Below, piece by piece: positions 32,015 to 41,316 of a stretch of DNA of 64,000 nt. Under the pieces are notes generated by a model, which did no database searches, had not been told where the DNA came from, and saw nothing but the letters and a program-made list of their open reading frames with translations. Numbering within the stretch: the stretch's first letter is position 1; every line of letters starts with the position of its first letter. The stretch covers positions 62,001-126,000 of the forward strand of contig CANGTQ010000006.1 of assembly GCA_947456955.1 (NCBI GenBank), written 5' to 3'. The position numbers and the translations under genes were made by a program. This DNA comes from Flavobacteriaceae bacterium (lineage in GTDB: Bacteria; Bacteroidota; Bacteroidia; Flavobacteriales; Flavobacteriaceae).

Positions 32015-35000
32015 AGAACTTTTAAATTTTGAACCTATTACAGAGGTTGTAAAATTTAGTAGAACTAGCGATGCCGAATATCAAAAATCTTTGATTAAAA
32101 CATTTGTTTTTTCAAAGGCCTTTAGTGAAAATTTAATTCCATTAATTGTAAAAAATCTAAATTTCACCAATAAACAAGAATCTTTTGGATTACAAATTGT
32201 TGGTAATTATGGTACCGGTAAATCGCATTTAATGTCATTAATTTCTTTGATTGCTGAGAACAAGGATTTAATTGAACTAATCACTCATGAAAAACCAAAA
32301 AAAGAACTTATTGAAATTGCTGGTAAATTCAAGGTTTTACGTTTTGAATTAGGGAATAAAGAAAGTCTTTGGGAAGTCGTTTCTTTTAAAATTGAGGAGT
32401 ATCTCTCTAAGATTGGAATTGACTTTTCTTTTGATGGTCATGGTCCAATATCTTACTTTGAAAAAATTCAGTTAATGATGGCTGATTTTGAAGATAAATA
32501 TCCTGATAAAGGATTTATGATAGTTATTGATGAGATGCTAGCTTACCTTAAAGGAAGAAGCACTGCTGATAAATTAAATAGTGATTTGCAAGTTTTACAA
32601 GCTCTTGGACAAGCATGCGACACATCAAAATTCAAATTTGTATTTGGTGTTCAAGAAATGATATATCAATCTTCAGAATTCCAGTTTGCTGCTGAAATGC
32701 TTCAAAAAGTGAATGATAGATATAAAGATATCATGATTACTAAAGAAGATGTAGCATTTATTGTTAAGAATAGGTTACTTAAAAAAGACGAACATCAAAA
32801 ACAAAAAATCAAAAAACATCTTGATGGTTTTTTAATGTACTTCACAGATTTACATGCTAGAACTCAAGATTATGTAGAGCTTTTTCCAGTGCATCCATCA
32901 TACTTTGAAAATTTTGAAAAAATCAGAATTGGTAAAAGTCAAAGGGAAATCCTTAAAACACTTTCCAATCAATTTTTAGAAATATTAGAAACAGAGGTGC
33001 CAACTGATAATCCAGGTTTATTAACATATGATAAATATTGGCAAGATATTCAACAGAGCCAAGACCTTATGGCTATTCCTGATGTGAGAAGAGTAAAAGA
33101 AGTTACAGATACTATTATTGATAAAATTGAAACTTATTTTACAGGTGCACGTGAAGGGAAAAAAGCAATTGCTCAAAGAATTACAAACGCTTGTGCAATT
33201 AGAATTCTTCAACATGATTTAAATAAACAAAATGGTACTAATACAGAACATTTGGTTGATGATTTATGTTTGACTGATAAACTAGCTACGGATAGAGATT
33301 TTCTGATAGACATAATGGATTCTACTGCCAAACAAATAATAACGGCCACTTCTGGTCAATATTTTGATAAGAATACAGAAAATCAAGAATACCATCTAAG
33401 AATTGAAGGTGGGGTTAATTTTGATCAAAAAATAAAAGATTACGCAGCTTCAATGGATGATTCTCAAAAGGATGAATATTTTTATAAATTCCTTGAAATA
33501 AACTTGACTTTAGACCATGATACATATAGGTCAGGTTTTAAAATTTGGGAACATGCTATTGAATGGAAAAGTCACAAAAGCTATCGAGATGGATATATTT
33601 TCTTTGGTAATCCCAATGAAAAATCAACAACTCAGCCAAAGCAACATTTCTACATGTATTTTATGCCCATTTTTGATAACTCTAAGAAAAAGAGAAATCA
33701 TGATAAGGATGAAGTATATTTTATAATGGAAGATCTATCAGAAGATTTTAAAAATGTAATTACATTATATGGTGCAGCTTTAGCATTAGAAGTACGTTCT
33801 GATTCTACACAAAAACCTATATACAGACAGAAAATTGAAGAGCTTAACAAAAAAGCAAGAACTTTTTTTGAAAATGAATTTATAGATATTACTAAGGTAG
33901 ATTACTTGGGTAAAGAACTTCCATTAAGTGGCTATACCCTTCCTGGAAAAGGTGCTACAAAAGAACAAATTTTCTCTGATGTTACTTCCTTTGTTTTAGA
34001 AAATTGGTTTATTGAAGAGAATCCAAAATATCCAAACTTTAGTCAATTAAACGGATCAATAACAAAAGATAATTTTCATCGATTAATAAAACAAGCATTA
34101 TTAAAAATTGAAAAACAAGAACAACCTAATAGAGATGGAGAAGGAATATTATCCGGACTTGGACTATGGGTACCCGGAAGACTTGATATTAGTTTTTCTG
34201 AATATGCGCAAAATATAATTAAATTACTAAACGATAAAGGAACAGGAATGGTACTAAATCGTGATGAAATTTTAGAATGTGTACATGTTGAATCAAAACT
34301 TTGGATATCCAAAGATTTTAAAATTGAAGCAGAATTAGAATTTCTTGTTCTGGCATGCCTAACTGCTTTAGGTGATATTGAAATTACACTTTCATCTGGA
34401 AAAGTAATTAATTCTACAAATCTAAATGAATTAAAAGATGTTTCCGTAGAAGATTATTTTGGTTTTGCACATATCAAACATCCTAAAGGAGTTAATGAAG
34501 CCGCTTTGAAAGCAATGTTTCTTGGTCTTTTAGGGAAAGATTTAAGTAAGCATTTAAAAGATGACAATACATATATAGAATTAGGAAGAAAAGCTTCTGA
34601 ATGGGCTCAAAAAACTGTAACAATTAATAGTAAAATACAAGGAGGATACACTTTTAAGGGTGTTGAAATTATATCAGAAAGTGAAGCTCGTAATTTAAAT
34701 ATTAAATTTACTGGTTTCTCAGGATTTTGTGACAAACTTAAAACATATAATTCTGAAGCTAGAATCAAGAACTTTCAATTTTCCTTAGACGAGGTAAATC
34801 TAATTTTAGAATCAAAACCATTAGTTGAAAAAGTAGAAAAACAACTTGATGAATTAAAAACATTTGATGATGTTATTACTTATCTAAATTTAAGTTTGCA
34901 ATTTATTGCTGATAAGGAATTGAAAGAATTAATTATCCAAGCAATTGAAAAATTACCAATAATAATTGGTTCTGGTGATGATACTTTAATTTCTAATTAC

Positions 35001-35663
35001 AAAAAAGAACTTCAGGATTTAAAAACCAAATATGCTAAATATTATTTGGAACAATATTTAAAATACCGAATTAGTGAAAAGGACAACACACTTAAAGAAG
35101 CGGTTTTAGATAGTAATGAAAAAGTAATTAATGATATATTAAAAGAAGCCGATTTTTTACCGTCTGCTCAATACACTCAGTTATTAAATAAAATTGACAA
35201 ACTGAAACCAGCAGATTCAAAAGTAAATATAGAAGCAATTTTAGAAAAAACTTATCATGACTTTAATCCTTTAGATTATGTTGATCAAGGCTCAACTTCA
35301 ATTCAAGATTTGAAATTGGAATTAATCGAAATTTATAATAATTGGGTGGTAGCACTTAAGGAAATACTTGATGACCCAATTGTTAAAAAGAATATTGGAC
35401 TTTTAGATAAAGGAAAAATTACGCTATTAGAAAATTTCAAAAATGATTCAATTCAGATGGAAAAAAGCAATGCTTTATCCATTAGAAACGCCATAATGGA
35501 ATTGCATAAAGGGTTAGAAAAAGTAGAGTTAAGCACAGATAGTTTAAAATCAGCTTTTAGTAAACCATTAAGTCCTGAAGAAGCAATTGTTGCGTTTAAA
35601 AGTTATATTGACGAAGTATGTAGAGGAAAAGAAAGAGATAAAATTAGAATTATTTTAAAATAA
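32004..35663 (+). CDS. brxC: BREX ATPase BrxC (PglY-like, DUF6079)
   Basis: This is a 1219 aa P-loop ATPase. Walker A is IVGNYGTGKSHLMS (residues 65-78), and Walker B is GFMIVIDEMLAYLKGRS (167-183). Downstream, FKFVFGVQEMIY looks like sensor 1, and ELFPVHPSYFENFEKIRIGK is typical of the PglY/BrxC group. The long C-terminal half is helical. BrxC is the large AAA+ core subunit that assembles with PglZ and PglX for BREX methylation and phage exclusion. The length is normal. It is followed by pglX with a 10 bp gap in one operon. Confidence 0.88.
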   Translation: MKYKELLNFEPITEVVKFSRTSDAEYQKSLIKTFVFSKAFSENLIPLIVKNLNFTNKQESFGLQIVGNYGTGKSHLMSLISLIAENKDLIELITHEKPKKELIEIAGKFKVLRFELGNKESLWEVVSFKIEEYLSKIGIDFSFDGHGPISYFEKIQLMMADFEDKYPDKGFMIVIDEMLAYLKGRSTADKLNSDLQVLQALGQACDTSKFKFVFGVQEMIYQSSEFQFAAEMLQKVNDRYKDIMITKEDVAFIVKNRLLKKDEHQKQKIKKHLDGFLMYFTDLHARTQDYVELFPVHPSYFENFEKIRIGKSQREILKTLSNQFLEILETEVPTDNPGLLTYDKYWQDIQQSQDLMAIPDVRRVKEVTDTIIDKIETYFTGAREGKKAIAQRITNACAIRILQHDLNKQNGTNTEHLVDDLCLTDKLATDRDFLIDIMDSTAKQIITATSGQYFDKNTENQEYHLRIEGGVNFDQKIKDYAASMDDSQKDEYFYKFLEINLTLDHDTYRSGFKIWEHAIEWKSHKSYRDGYIFFGNPNEKSTTQPKQHFYMYFMPIFDNSKKKRNHDKDEVYFIMEDLSEDFKNVITLYGAALALEVRSDSTQKPIYRQKIEELNKKARTFFENEFIDITKVDYLGKELPLSGYTLPGKGATKEQIFSDVTSFVLENWFIEENPKYPNFSQLNGSITKDNFHRLIKQALLKIEKQEQPNRDGEGILSGLGLWVPGRLDISFSEYAQNIIKLLNDKGTGMVLNRDEILECVHVESKLWISKDFKIEAELEFLVLACLTALGDIEITLSSGKVINSTNLNELKDVSVEDYFGFAHIKHPKGVNEAALKAMFLGLLGKDLSKHLKDDNTYIELGRKASEWAQKTVTINSKIQGGYTFKGVEIISESEARNLNIKFTGFSGFCDKLKTYNSEARIKNFQFSLDEVNLILESKPLVEKVEKQLDELKTFDDVITYLNLSLQFIADKELKELIIQAIEKLPIIIGSGDDTLISNYKKELQDLKTKYAKYYLEQYLKYRISEKDNTLKEAVLDSNEKVINDILKEADFLPSAQYTQLLNKIDKLKPADSKVNIEAILEKTYHDFNPLDYVDQGSTSIQDLKLELIEIYNNWVVALKEILDDPIVKKNIGLLDKGKITLLENFKNDSIQMEKSNALSIRNAIMELHKGLEKVELSTDSLKSAFSKPLSPEEAIVAFKSYIDEVCRGKERDKIRIILK

Positions 35664-35673
35664 CGGATTTATT

Positions 35674-38301
35674 ATGTTTCAAGATACAACCCAAAACCAA
35701 CCCGTAACCGTTTTAGGAAAAACTTTCAATTCCGAAAAAGAAAGAAGAGATTATTTCCGTGAAGAACTTCGCAAACAACTTCCAGAGTTAAAAAAAATGG
35801 AAGGATTTCCTATTGGAGAAGATGAGGATATCCTTAATCTTTCAGATCCTCCATTTTATACGGCATGTCCAAATCCTTGGTTAAATGATTTCATTAGAGA
35901 ATGGGAAGATGAAAAAAAGAAACTTGAAACACAAGGAAAAAGACATCCTGACTTCGAAGTTAATGAGCCCTTTCCAGAAGATATTAAATCTGGAAAAAAC
36001 CATGCTCTATATAATGCTCATACATATCACACTAAAGTCCCACATGAAATCACAACAAAATATCTATTGTATTATACTCAACCCGGAGATATTGTAATAG
36101 ATTCTTTTGCTGGCACTGGTATGACTGGAGTAGGTGCGTCATATTGTAATACTATTGAAAAAAAGACGGAGCAATTATTTCGAAATGATTTCAAAAGAAT
36201 TGGTTCAAATCTTGAAAAAGGTAAAAGAAATGCAATTAACATTGATCTTTCATCAATTGCTTCACATATTTCACATATTCATAATATAAATTTTAATCCT
36301 GAAAAATTTCAGGAAGAGTATAATGATCTAATATCAAGAATAAAAAAAAATAAAAAGTTATATTCTACTCTCCATGATGAAAAAATTCCAGGGGATATTA
36401 AATATACGGTTTTTTCCCAGTTGTACAGTTGTAATAATTGTCATAAAACATTTGATTATTTCACTGCGGCATACGAAAATCCTACAACACTTCGAAGTTT
36501 ACCGATTTGTCCATCTTGTGGTTTTGAAGAAAAGAAAAGTAACCTTTCCCCTTTATTTAAAACCAAAATAGACCCTGTAAATGGGGAAGTAATTAATCAA
36601 ATAGAATATTACCCAATTAATATTAATTACACAATACAGAAAAAAAGATTTAATAAAAAGGTATCAGAAATTGATATTGAAAATGCTGATAAATTAGAAA
36701 TACCTTATCCAGAAGTTATTCCAAATCAAATATTGATTGATGGTGTCGAAACTAGTCGCAATGAAAAATATGGATATACTCATATTCATCATTTTTATTC
36801 AAAAAGAATTTTATATTTTATTTCTCTTTATTTAAAAGAAATAGAAAATTATTCACAAAAAAATCATTTCATTTTTTTACTTACAGCCATTCTACCTAAG
36901 TTAACTAAATTGAATAGATTTATGCCACAACATGGAAGTAGAGCTCTTGTTGGCCCCATGGCAAATACTTTATATTTACCTCCATTATTTGTTGAGAATA
37001 ATTTCATCGATCAATTAGAATTCCAATATAAAAAAATTACTAAAGCTTTAGTATTTGTATCAAATCAGATTGTTTCACAACAATCAGCTACTGATTTAAA
37101 GAATATAAAGGATAGCTCCGTTGATTATATTTTTATTGACCCTCCATTTGGAGCTAATATTATGTATTCTGAATTAAATAATATTTCAGAATCATGGTTA
37201 AAAATATTAACGAATATTAAAGAAGAAGCAATTGAAAGTAAGGGTCAAAATAAAAATAAATTTGACTATGAACGATTAATGATTTATTCATTTAAAGAAT
37301 TATATAGAATATTAAAAGCTGGTTCTTGGATGACAGTTGAATTCTCTAACACTTCAGCTGCAATATGGAATGTAATCCAAAATGGGTTAAATAATACTGG
37401 ATTTATATTAAGTAAAGTAGATGCATTAAACAAAACAAGAGGTGGATTACATGCAATGTTAGGGCCTGTTGCGGTAAAGCAAGATTTAGTAATAACGTGT
37501 TATAAACCATCTGATGAGTTTATTAAAAATTTTGAAGTTAACTCTTCACTAGACGTAAGTATTTGGTCATTCGTTGAACAGCATTTATTGCATTTACCAA
37601 TTCACATTATTTTTGGAAATTCTACAACAGCCATTATTGAACGTAGTCCTAAAATATTATTTGATAGATTAATTTCTTTTTATGTACAAAGAAACTTACC
37701 TGTACCTATAGATGCTGGTAAATTTCAGCAAGGATTAAGGGAAAATTTCATTGAACGTGATGGTATGTTCTTTACAAACGAACAAGTACAGGAATATGAC
37801 TTGAAAAAGAAAGAGGTTCCAAATTTTGTACAACTTTCTATATTAGTATCCTCTGAACAGGATGGTGTACTTTGGTTAAAAAACTTTTTACAAGAAAACT
37901 CAATAACTTATCAGGAAATTCAACCACAATGGATGCAAGCTTTGGCTGGTGTTCGCAAAGGAGACGTTATACCTGAATTAGCAATCATTTTAGAGGAAAA
38001 TTTTCTAAAAGACGAAAATGGTAAATGGTATGTTCCTAATACAGAAAATGAGATTGATTTAGAAAAAATGCGTTCTAAACGATTACTAAAACAATTTGAA
38101 AGCTATAAAACAGAAGTACTTAAACCTAAAGGGAAACTAAAAGAAGTTCGGGTAGAAGCCTTACGTGTTGGTTTCAAACAATGCTATCAAGACAAAGACT
38201 TCAAATCCATTGTAACTATTGGGGATAGGATTCCAAGTAATTTATTAATGGAAGACGAAGTATTGTTGCAGTTTTATGATATTGCAAGTTCAAGAGTTTA
38301 G
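35674..38301 (+). CDS. pglX: BREX-type DNA methyltransferase PglX, first copy
   Basis: This is an 875 aa AdoMet-dependent DNA methylase, probably N6-adenine. The N-terminal signature is SDPPFYTACPNPWLNDFI, then YHTKVPHEITTKYLLYYTQP, and motif I DIVIDSFAGTGMTGVG (residues 139-154). A four-cysteine zinc ribbon follows (CNNCHKTF ... CPSC, about 250-290), then catalytic motif IV DPPFGANIMYSELN (489). The region 300-480 is probably part of target recognition. In BREX type 3 PglX methylates host DNA to mark self. A close paralogue follows two genes later. Confidence 0.85.
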   Translation: MFQDTTQNQPVTVLGKTFNSEKERRDYFREELRKQLPELKKMEGFPIGEDEDILNLSDPPFYTACPNPWLNDFIREWEDEKKKLETQGKRHPDFEVNEPFPEDIKSGKNHALYNAHTYHTKVPHEITTKYLLYYTQPGDIVIDSFAGTGMTGVGASYCNTIEKKTEQLFRNDFKRIGSNLEKGKRNAINIDLSSIASHISHIHNINFNPEKFQEEYNDLISRIKKNKKLYSTLHDEKIPGDIKYTVFSQLYSCNNCHKTFDYFTAAYENPTTLRSLPICPSCGFEEKKSNLSPLFKTKIDPVNGEVINQIEYYPININYTIQKKRFNKKVSEIDIENADKLEIPYPEVIPNQILIDGVETSRNEKYGYTHIHHFYSKRILYFISLYLKEIENYSQKNHFIFLLTAILPKLTKLNRFMPQHGSRALVGPMANTLYLPPLFVENNFIDQLEFQYKKITKALVFVSNQIVSQQSATDLKNIKDSSVDYIFIDPPFGANIMYSELNNISESWLKILTNIKEEAIESKGQNKNKFDYERLMIYSFKELYRILKAGSWMTVEFSNTSAAIWNVIQNGLNNTGFILSKVDALNKTRGGLHAMLGPVAVKQDLVITCYKPSDEFIKNFEVNSSLDVSIWSFVEQHLLHLPIHIIFGNSTTAIIERSPKILFDRLISFYVQRNLPVPIDAGKFQQGLRENFIERDGMFFTNEQVQEYDLKKKEVPNFVQLSILVSSEQDGVLWLKNFLQENSITYQEIQPQWMQALAGVRKGDVIPELAIILEENFLKDENGKWYVPNTENEIDLEKMRSKRLLKQFESYKTEVLKPKGKLKEVRVEALRVGFKQCYQDKDFKSIVTIGDRIPSNLLMEDEVLLQFYDIASSRV

Positions 38302-38312
38302 ATTGTTATAAA

Positions 38313-38726
38313 ATGATGGATAAGGATAAATTTGCACCAAGAGTTGAAAATACAAAGGCTGAAAAAACAGGAGAGCGAAATTCAGATTATAGTTTATGGC
38401 ATAGAAGTTTAGGCCCTGATTTTTTAGCATTAGATATTGATTGGGTTGAATATAGAAAAGACAGAGGTATTGTTGGCTTTTTAGCTGTTACAGGTAAATG
38501 TGTTGATGAAAGACACATAATTAATTCAAAAAGATTTATATGGGAACGTACCTCTTTAGAACGTAAAATTTTATCAACCCTCTCACAAACAATGAATGTA
38601 CCATCATATTTTGTTATTCATAATAATGATTTATCAATATTTCACGTTCATGACTTAAGTAAAGATCTAAAAGAATTTATTGTAATGAATCAAGAAACTT
38701 ATGGCAGTTTTATAAAAAATTTATAA
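38313..38726 (+). CDS. hypothetical protein between the two methylases
   Basis: This is a 137 aa protein: ERNSDYSLWHRSLGPDFLAL, then DIDWVEYRKDRGIVGFLAVT, and later SYFVIHNNDLSIFHVHDL. The D-x-D-W-x-E-Y-R strand followed by a hydrophobic strand and a lysine resembles the core of small PD-(D/E)xK-like nuclease folds, but the acidic-x-K pair is not clean (the strand is FLAVTGK). It is an addition to the canonical BREX-3 set. It sits 11 bp after the first pglX and 5 bp before the second, so it is cotranscribed. An auxiliary nuclease or specificity factor is conceivable; this is not shown. Confidence 0.55.
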   Translation: MMDKDKFAPRVENTKAEKTGERNSDYSLWHRSLGPDFLALDIDWVEYRKDRGIVGFLAVTGKCVDERHIINSKRFIWERTSLERKILSTLSQTMNVPSYFVIHNNDLSIFHVHDLSKDLKEFIVMNQETYGSFIKNL

Positions 38727-38731
38727 TTAAA

Positions 38732-41314
38732 ATGGTGAATGATAAAACAATTGTTTTTGGAAAAGAATTTAACACTGAAATTGAAAGAAAAAAATATTTC
38801 AGAGAGGAACTTCGACTAAAATTACCTGAATTAAAATTATTAGATGGATTTCCTATTGGGAGTGATGAAGATATTCTAAATCTTTCCGATCCACCATTCT
38901 ATACAGCCTGCCCAAATCCATGGATTAATGATTTCATTAAGGAATGGGAGATAGAAAAACAACAATTAGAAATTCAAGGAAAAAGAAGAAGTGATTTCAA
39001 AATTGATGAACCATATGCTTTCAACATAAGTGAAGGTAAAAACAATCCAGTTTATATGGCACATAGTTACCATACTAAAGTGCCACATCCCGCAATCATG
39101 AGATATATTTTACATTATACTCAACCAGGAGATGTCATTTTTGATGGTTTCGCTGGAACTGGTATGACAGGGGTAGCCGCTTCTATTTGTGCAAATCCAG
39201 ATGCTGAATTAAAACATAATATAGAATTAGAAAATAAAAACGTTGTATGGGGTAAACGAAATGCAATTTGTAATGATTTAAGTCCTGTAGCAAGCTTTAT
39301 TGCCTACAATTATAATAATTCATTAATTCAAAAAAAAATTGAGGAGATTGAGAAAACGATTGACAAAATCGAAAAAGAATTCTCTTGGCTATATAACACA
39401 AAACATTCAGATAATAAAAGTTTTGGAACTATTAACAATGTAATTTGGAGTGAGATCTTTAATTGTACAAATTGCAACCACTCATTTACTTTTTGGGAAG
39501 CTGCTGTAGACAGAAATTCAAATGTAATTTTGAATGAATTTAAGTGCACGCATTGTGATAGTAAATATCAAAAAAACAATATTAGCCCAGAATTTGAAAC
39601 TGTCTTTAATATTGAAACCCAAGAATCAGTAACAAAATTAAAACTGCAACCTGTTTTAATAAACTATACTATTAGTGGAAAACGTTATGAAAAAATTCCA
39701 GATAATGACGATTTTAATTTATTAGAACAAATAAATAATATTAAAGTAAACAACAATGATTTGCACTCCATCTACAGTGGGGATGAAATTGGTAGACTTT
39801 CAAAACATGGTATTAATAATATTCGAGAATTAATTTTCCGCAGAGCTAGAATAGTTTTTGATGCCTTACAAAAAGAAATGGGGTTTGACATTACATTTCT
39901 AATAACCGCTTCTGCACAAAACAGTTCCCTTTTATACAGATTTAGATTAAACGGAAAAGGTGGAACAACTTCGGGCACTTATTATATTTGTTCAACTCCA
40001 CAAGAAAACAATGTTTTTAATTCTTTAAAGGCAAAGTTTAGAGATATTAAAAAGGCTTTTAAATTAATAAAAACGGAACAGTTAGTTTCTACGGGTTCAG
40101 CTACAAATAATCCGATCGATGAAAACTCTATCGATTATATTTTTACTGACCCTCCATTTGGAGCAAATTTAATGTACTCGGAATTAAATCTTGTAATGGA
40201 AACTTGGTTAGGAGTAATTACAAATTCAAATACTGAAGCAATAGCAAATAAATTTCAACATAAAAATCTTTATGATTATCAGGAATTGATGCATGCGTCA
40301 TTCAAAGAGTATTATAGAATATTGAAACCTGGAAAGTGGATGACAGTTGAGTTTAGCAACACTAGTGCTGCTGTATGGAATTCAATTCAAACTTCACTTC
40401 AAAATGCAGGTTTTGTTATTGCAAATGTGACAGATTTAGATAAAAAACAGGTGAGTTTTAAAGCAATAACAACTGCAACTGCCGTAAAACAAGACTTAGC
40501 TATTTCCTGCTATAAGCCTTCCGATATTTTTGATAAAAAATTTAGAGAAAATCAAAATTCAAATATTGGAGTTTGGGACTTTATAGAGGAACATTTACAA
40601 CATTTACCCGTGCATGTTTTAATCGAAAAAGCAACACTTGGAATAATTGAGAGGACTCCCAAAATTTTATTTGACAGATTGATTGCTTTCTATGTTCAAA
40701 GAAGTCTACCGGTACCTATTGATGCTGGTATTTTTCAGCAAGGATTAAGAGAACGTTTCATTGAGAGAGATGGTATGTTTTTCACAAATGAACAGGTACA
40801 AGAATTTGATAAAAAAAAGGGAGAAAATCCAGAATTTATACAAATGAGTCTTTTTGTCAATAATGAACAAGACAGTATTTTTTGGCTAAGAAATCAATTA
40901 GAAAAGAGCGAAAAGACTGAATCTGAGTTGCATCCACTATGGATGAAAGAAGTTGTTAGTAATATTCGTAAAGGAGACCTATTGCCTGAAATGCGAATTA
41001 TTTTAGAAGAAAATTTTCTTAAACAAGATAATGGAAAATGGATAGTTCCAGATATGACTAATGAAATACAATTAGAAAAAATAAAAGTAATAAGACATTT
41101 AAAACTATTTGAATCATATAAAGATCAATCAATTAGACCACAAGGTAGAATAAAGGAAGTAAGAGTTGAAGCTTTAAGGACTGGTTTCAAACAATGTTAT
41201 CAGGACAAAGATTTTAAAACCATTGTAACTATTGGAGATAAGATTCCAAACAATCTATTAATGGAAGACGAAGTATTGTTACAGTTTTATGATATAGCAA
41301 GTTCAAGAATTTAA
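38732..41314 (+). CDS. pglX: BREX-type DNA methyltransferase PglX, second copy
   Basis: This is an 860 aa paralogue of the gene at 35674-38301. The N-terminus (SDPPFYTACPNPWINDFI, YHTKVPHPAIMRYILHYTQP), motif I (DVIFDGFAGTGMTGVA, near 136), zinc ribbon (CTNCNHSF ... CTHCDSKY), DPPFGANLMYSELN (near 472) and the entire C-terminal 280 residues (through EALRTGFKQCYQDKDF) are conserved. The segment from about 165 to 460 diverges strongly, as expected if that part sets target specificity. The two enzymes may methylate different sites, or one may be a spare. Intact frame. Confidence 0.85.
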   Translation: MVNDKTIVFGKEFNTEIERKKYFREELRLKLPELKLLDGFPIGSDEDILNLSDPPFYTACPNPWINDFIKEWEIEKQQLEIQGKRRSDFKIDEPYAFNISEGKNNPVYMAHSYHTKVPHPAIMRYILHYTQPGDVIFDGFAGTGMTGVAASICANPDAELKHNIELENKNVVWGKRNAICNDLSPVASFIAYNYNNSLIQKKIEEIEKTIDKIEKEFSWLYNTKHSDNKSFGTINNVIWSEIFNCTNCNHSFTFWEAAVDRNSNVILNEFKCTHCDSKYQKNNISPEFETVFNIETQESVTKLKLQPVLINYTISGKRYEKIPDNDDFNLLEQINNIKVNNNDLHSIYSGDEIGRLSKHGINNIRELIFRRARIVFDALQKEMGFDITFLITASAQNSSLLYRFRLNGKGGTTSGTYYICSTPQENNVFNSLKAKFRDIKKAFKLIKTEQLVSTGSATNNPIDENSIDYIFTDPPFGANLMYSELNLVMETWLGVITNSNTEAIANKFQHKNLYDYQELMHASFKEYYRILKPGKWMTVEFSNTSAAVWNSIQTSLQNAGFVIANVTDLDKKQVSFKAITTATAVKQDLAISCYKPSDIFDKKFRENQNSNIGVWDFIEEHLQHLPVHVLIEKATLGIIERTPKILFDRLIAFYVQRSLPVPIDAGIFQQGLRERFIERDGMFFTNEQVQEFDKKKGENPEFIQMSLFVNNEQDSIFWLRNQLEKSEKTESELHPLWMKEVVSNIRKGDLLPEMRIILEENFLKQDNGKWIVPDMTNEIQLEKIKVIRHLKLFESYKDQSIRPQGRIKEVRVEALRTGFKQCYQDKDFKTIVTIGDKIPNNLLMEDEVLLQFYDIASSRI

Positions 41315-41316
41315 AG

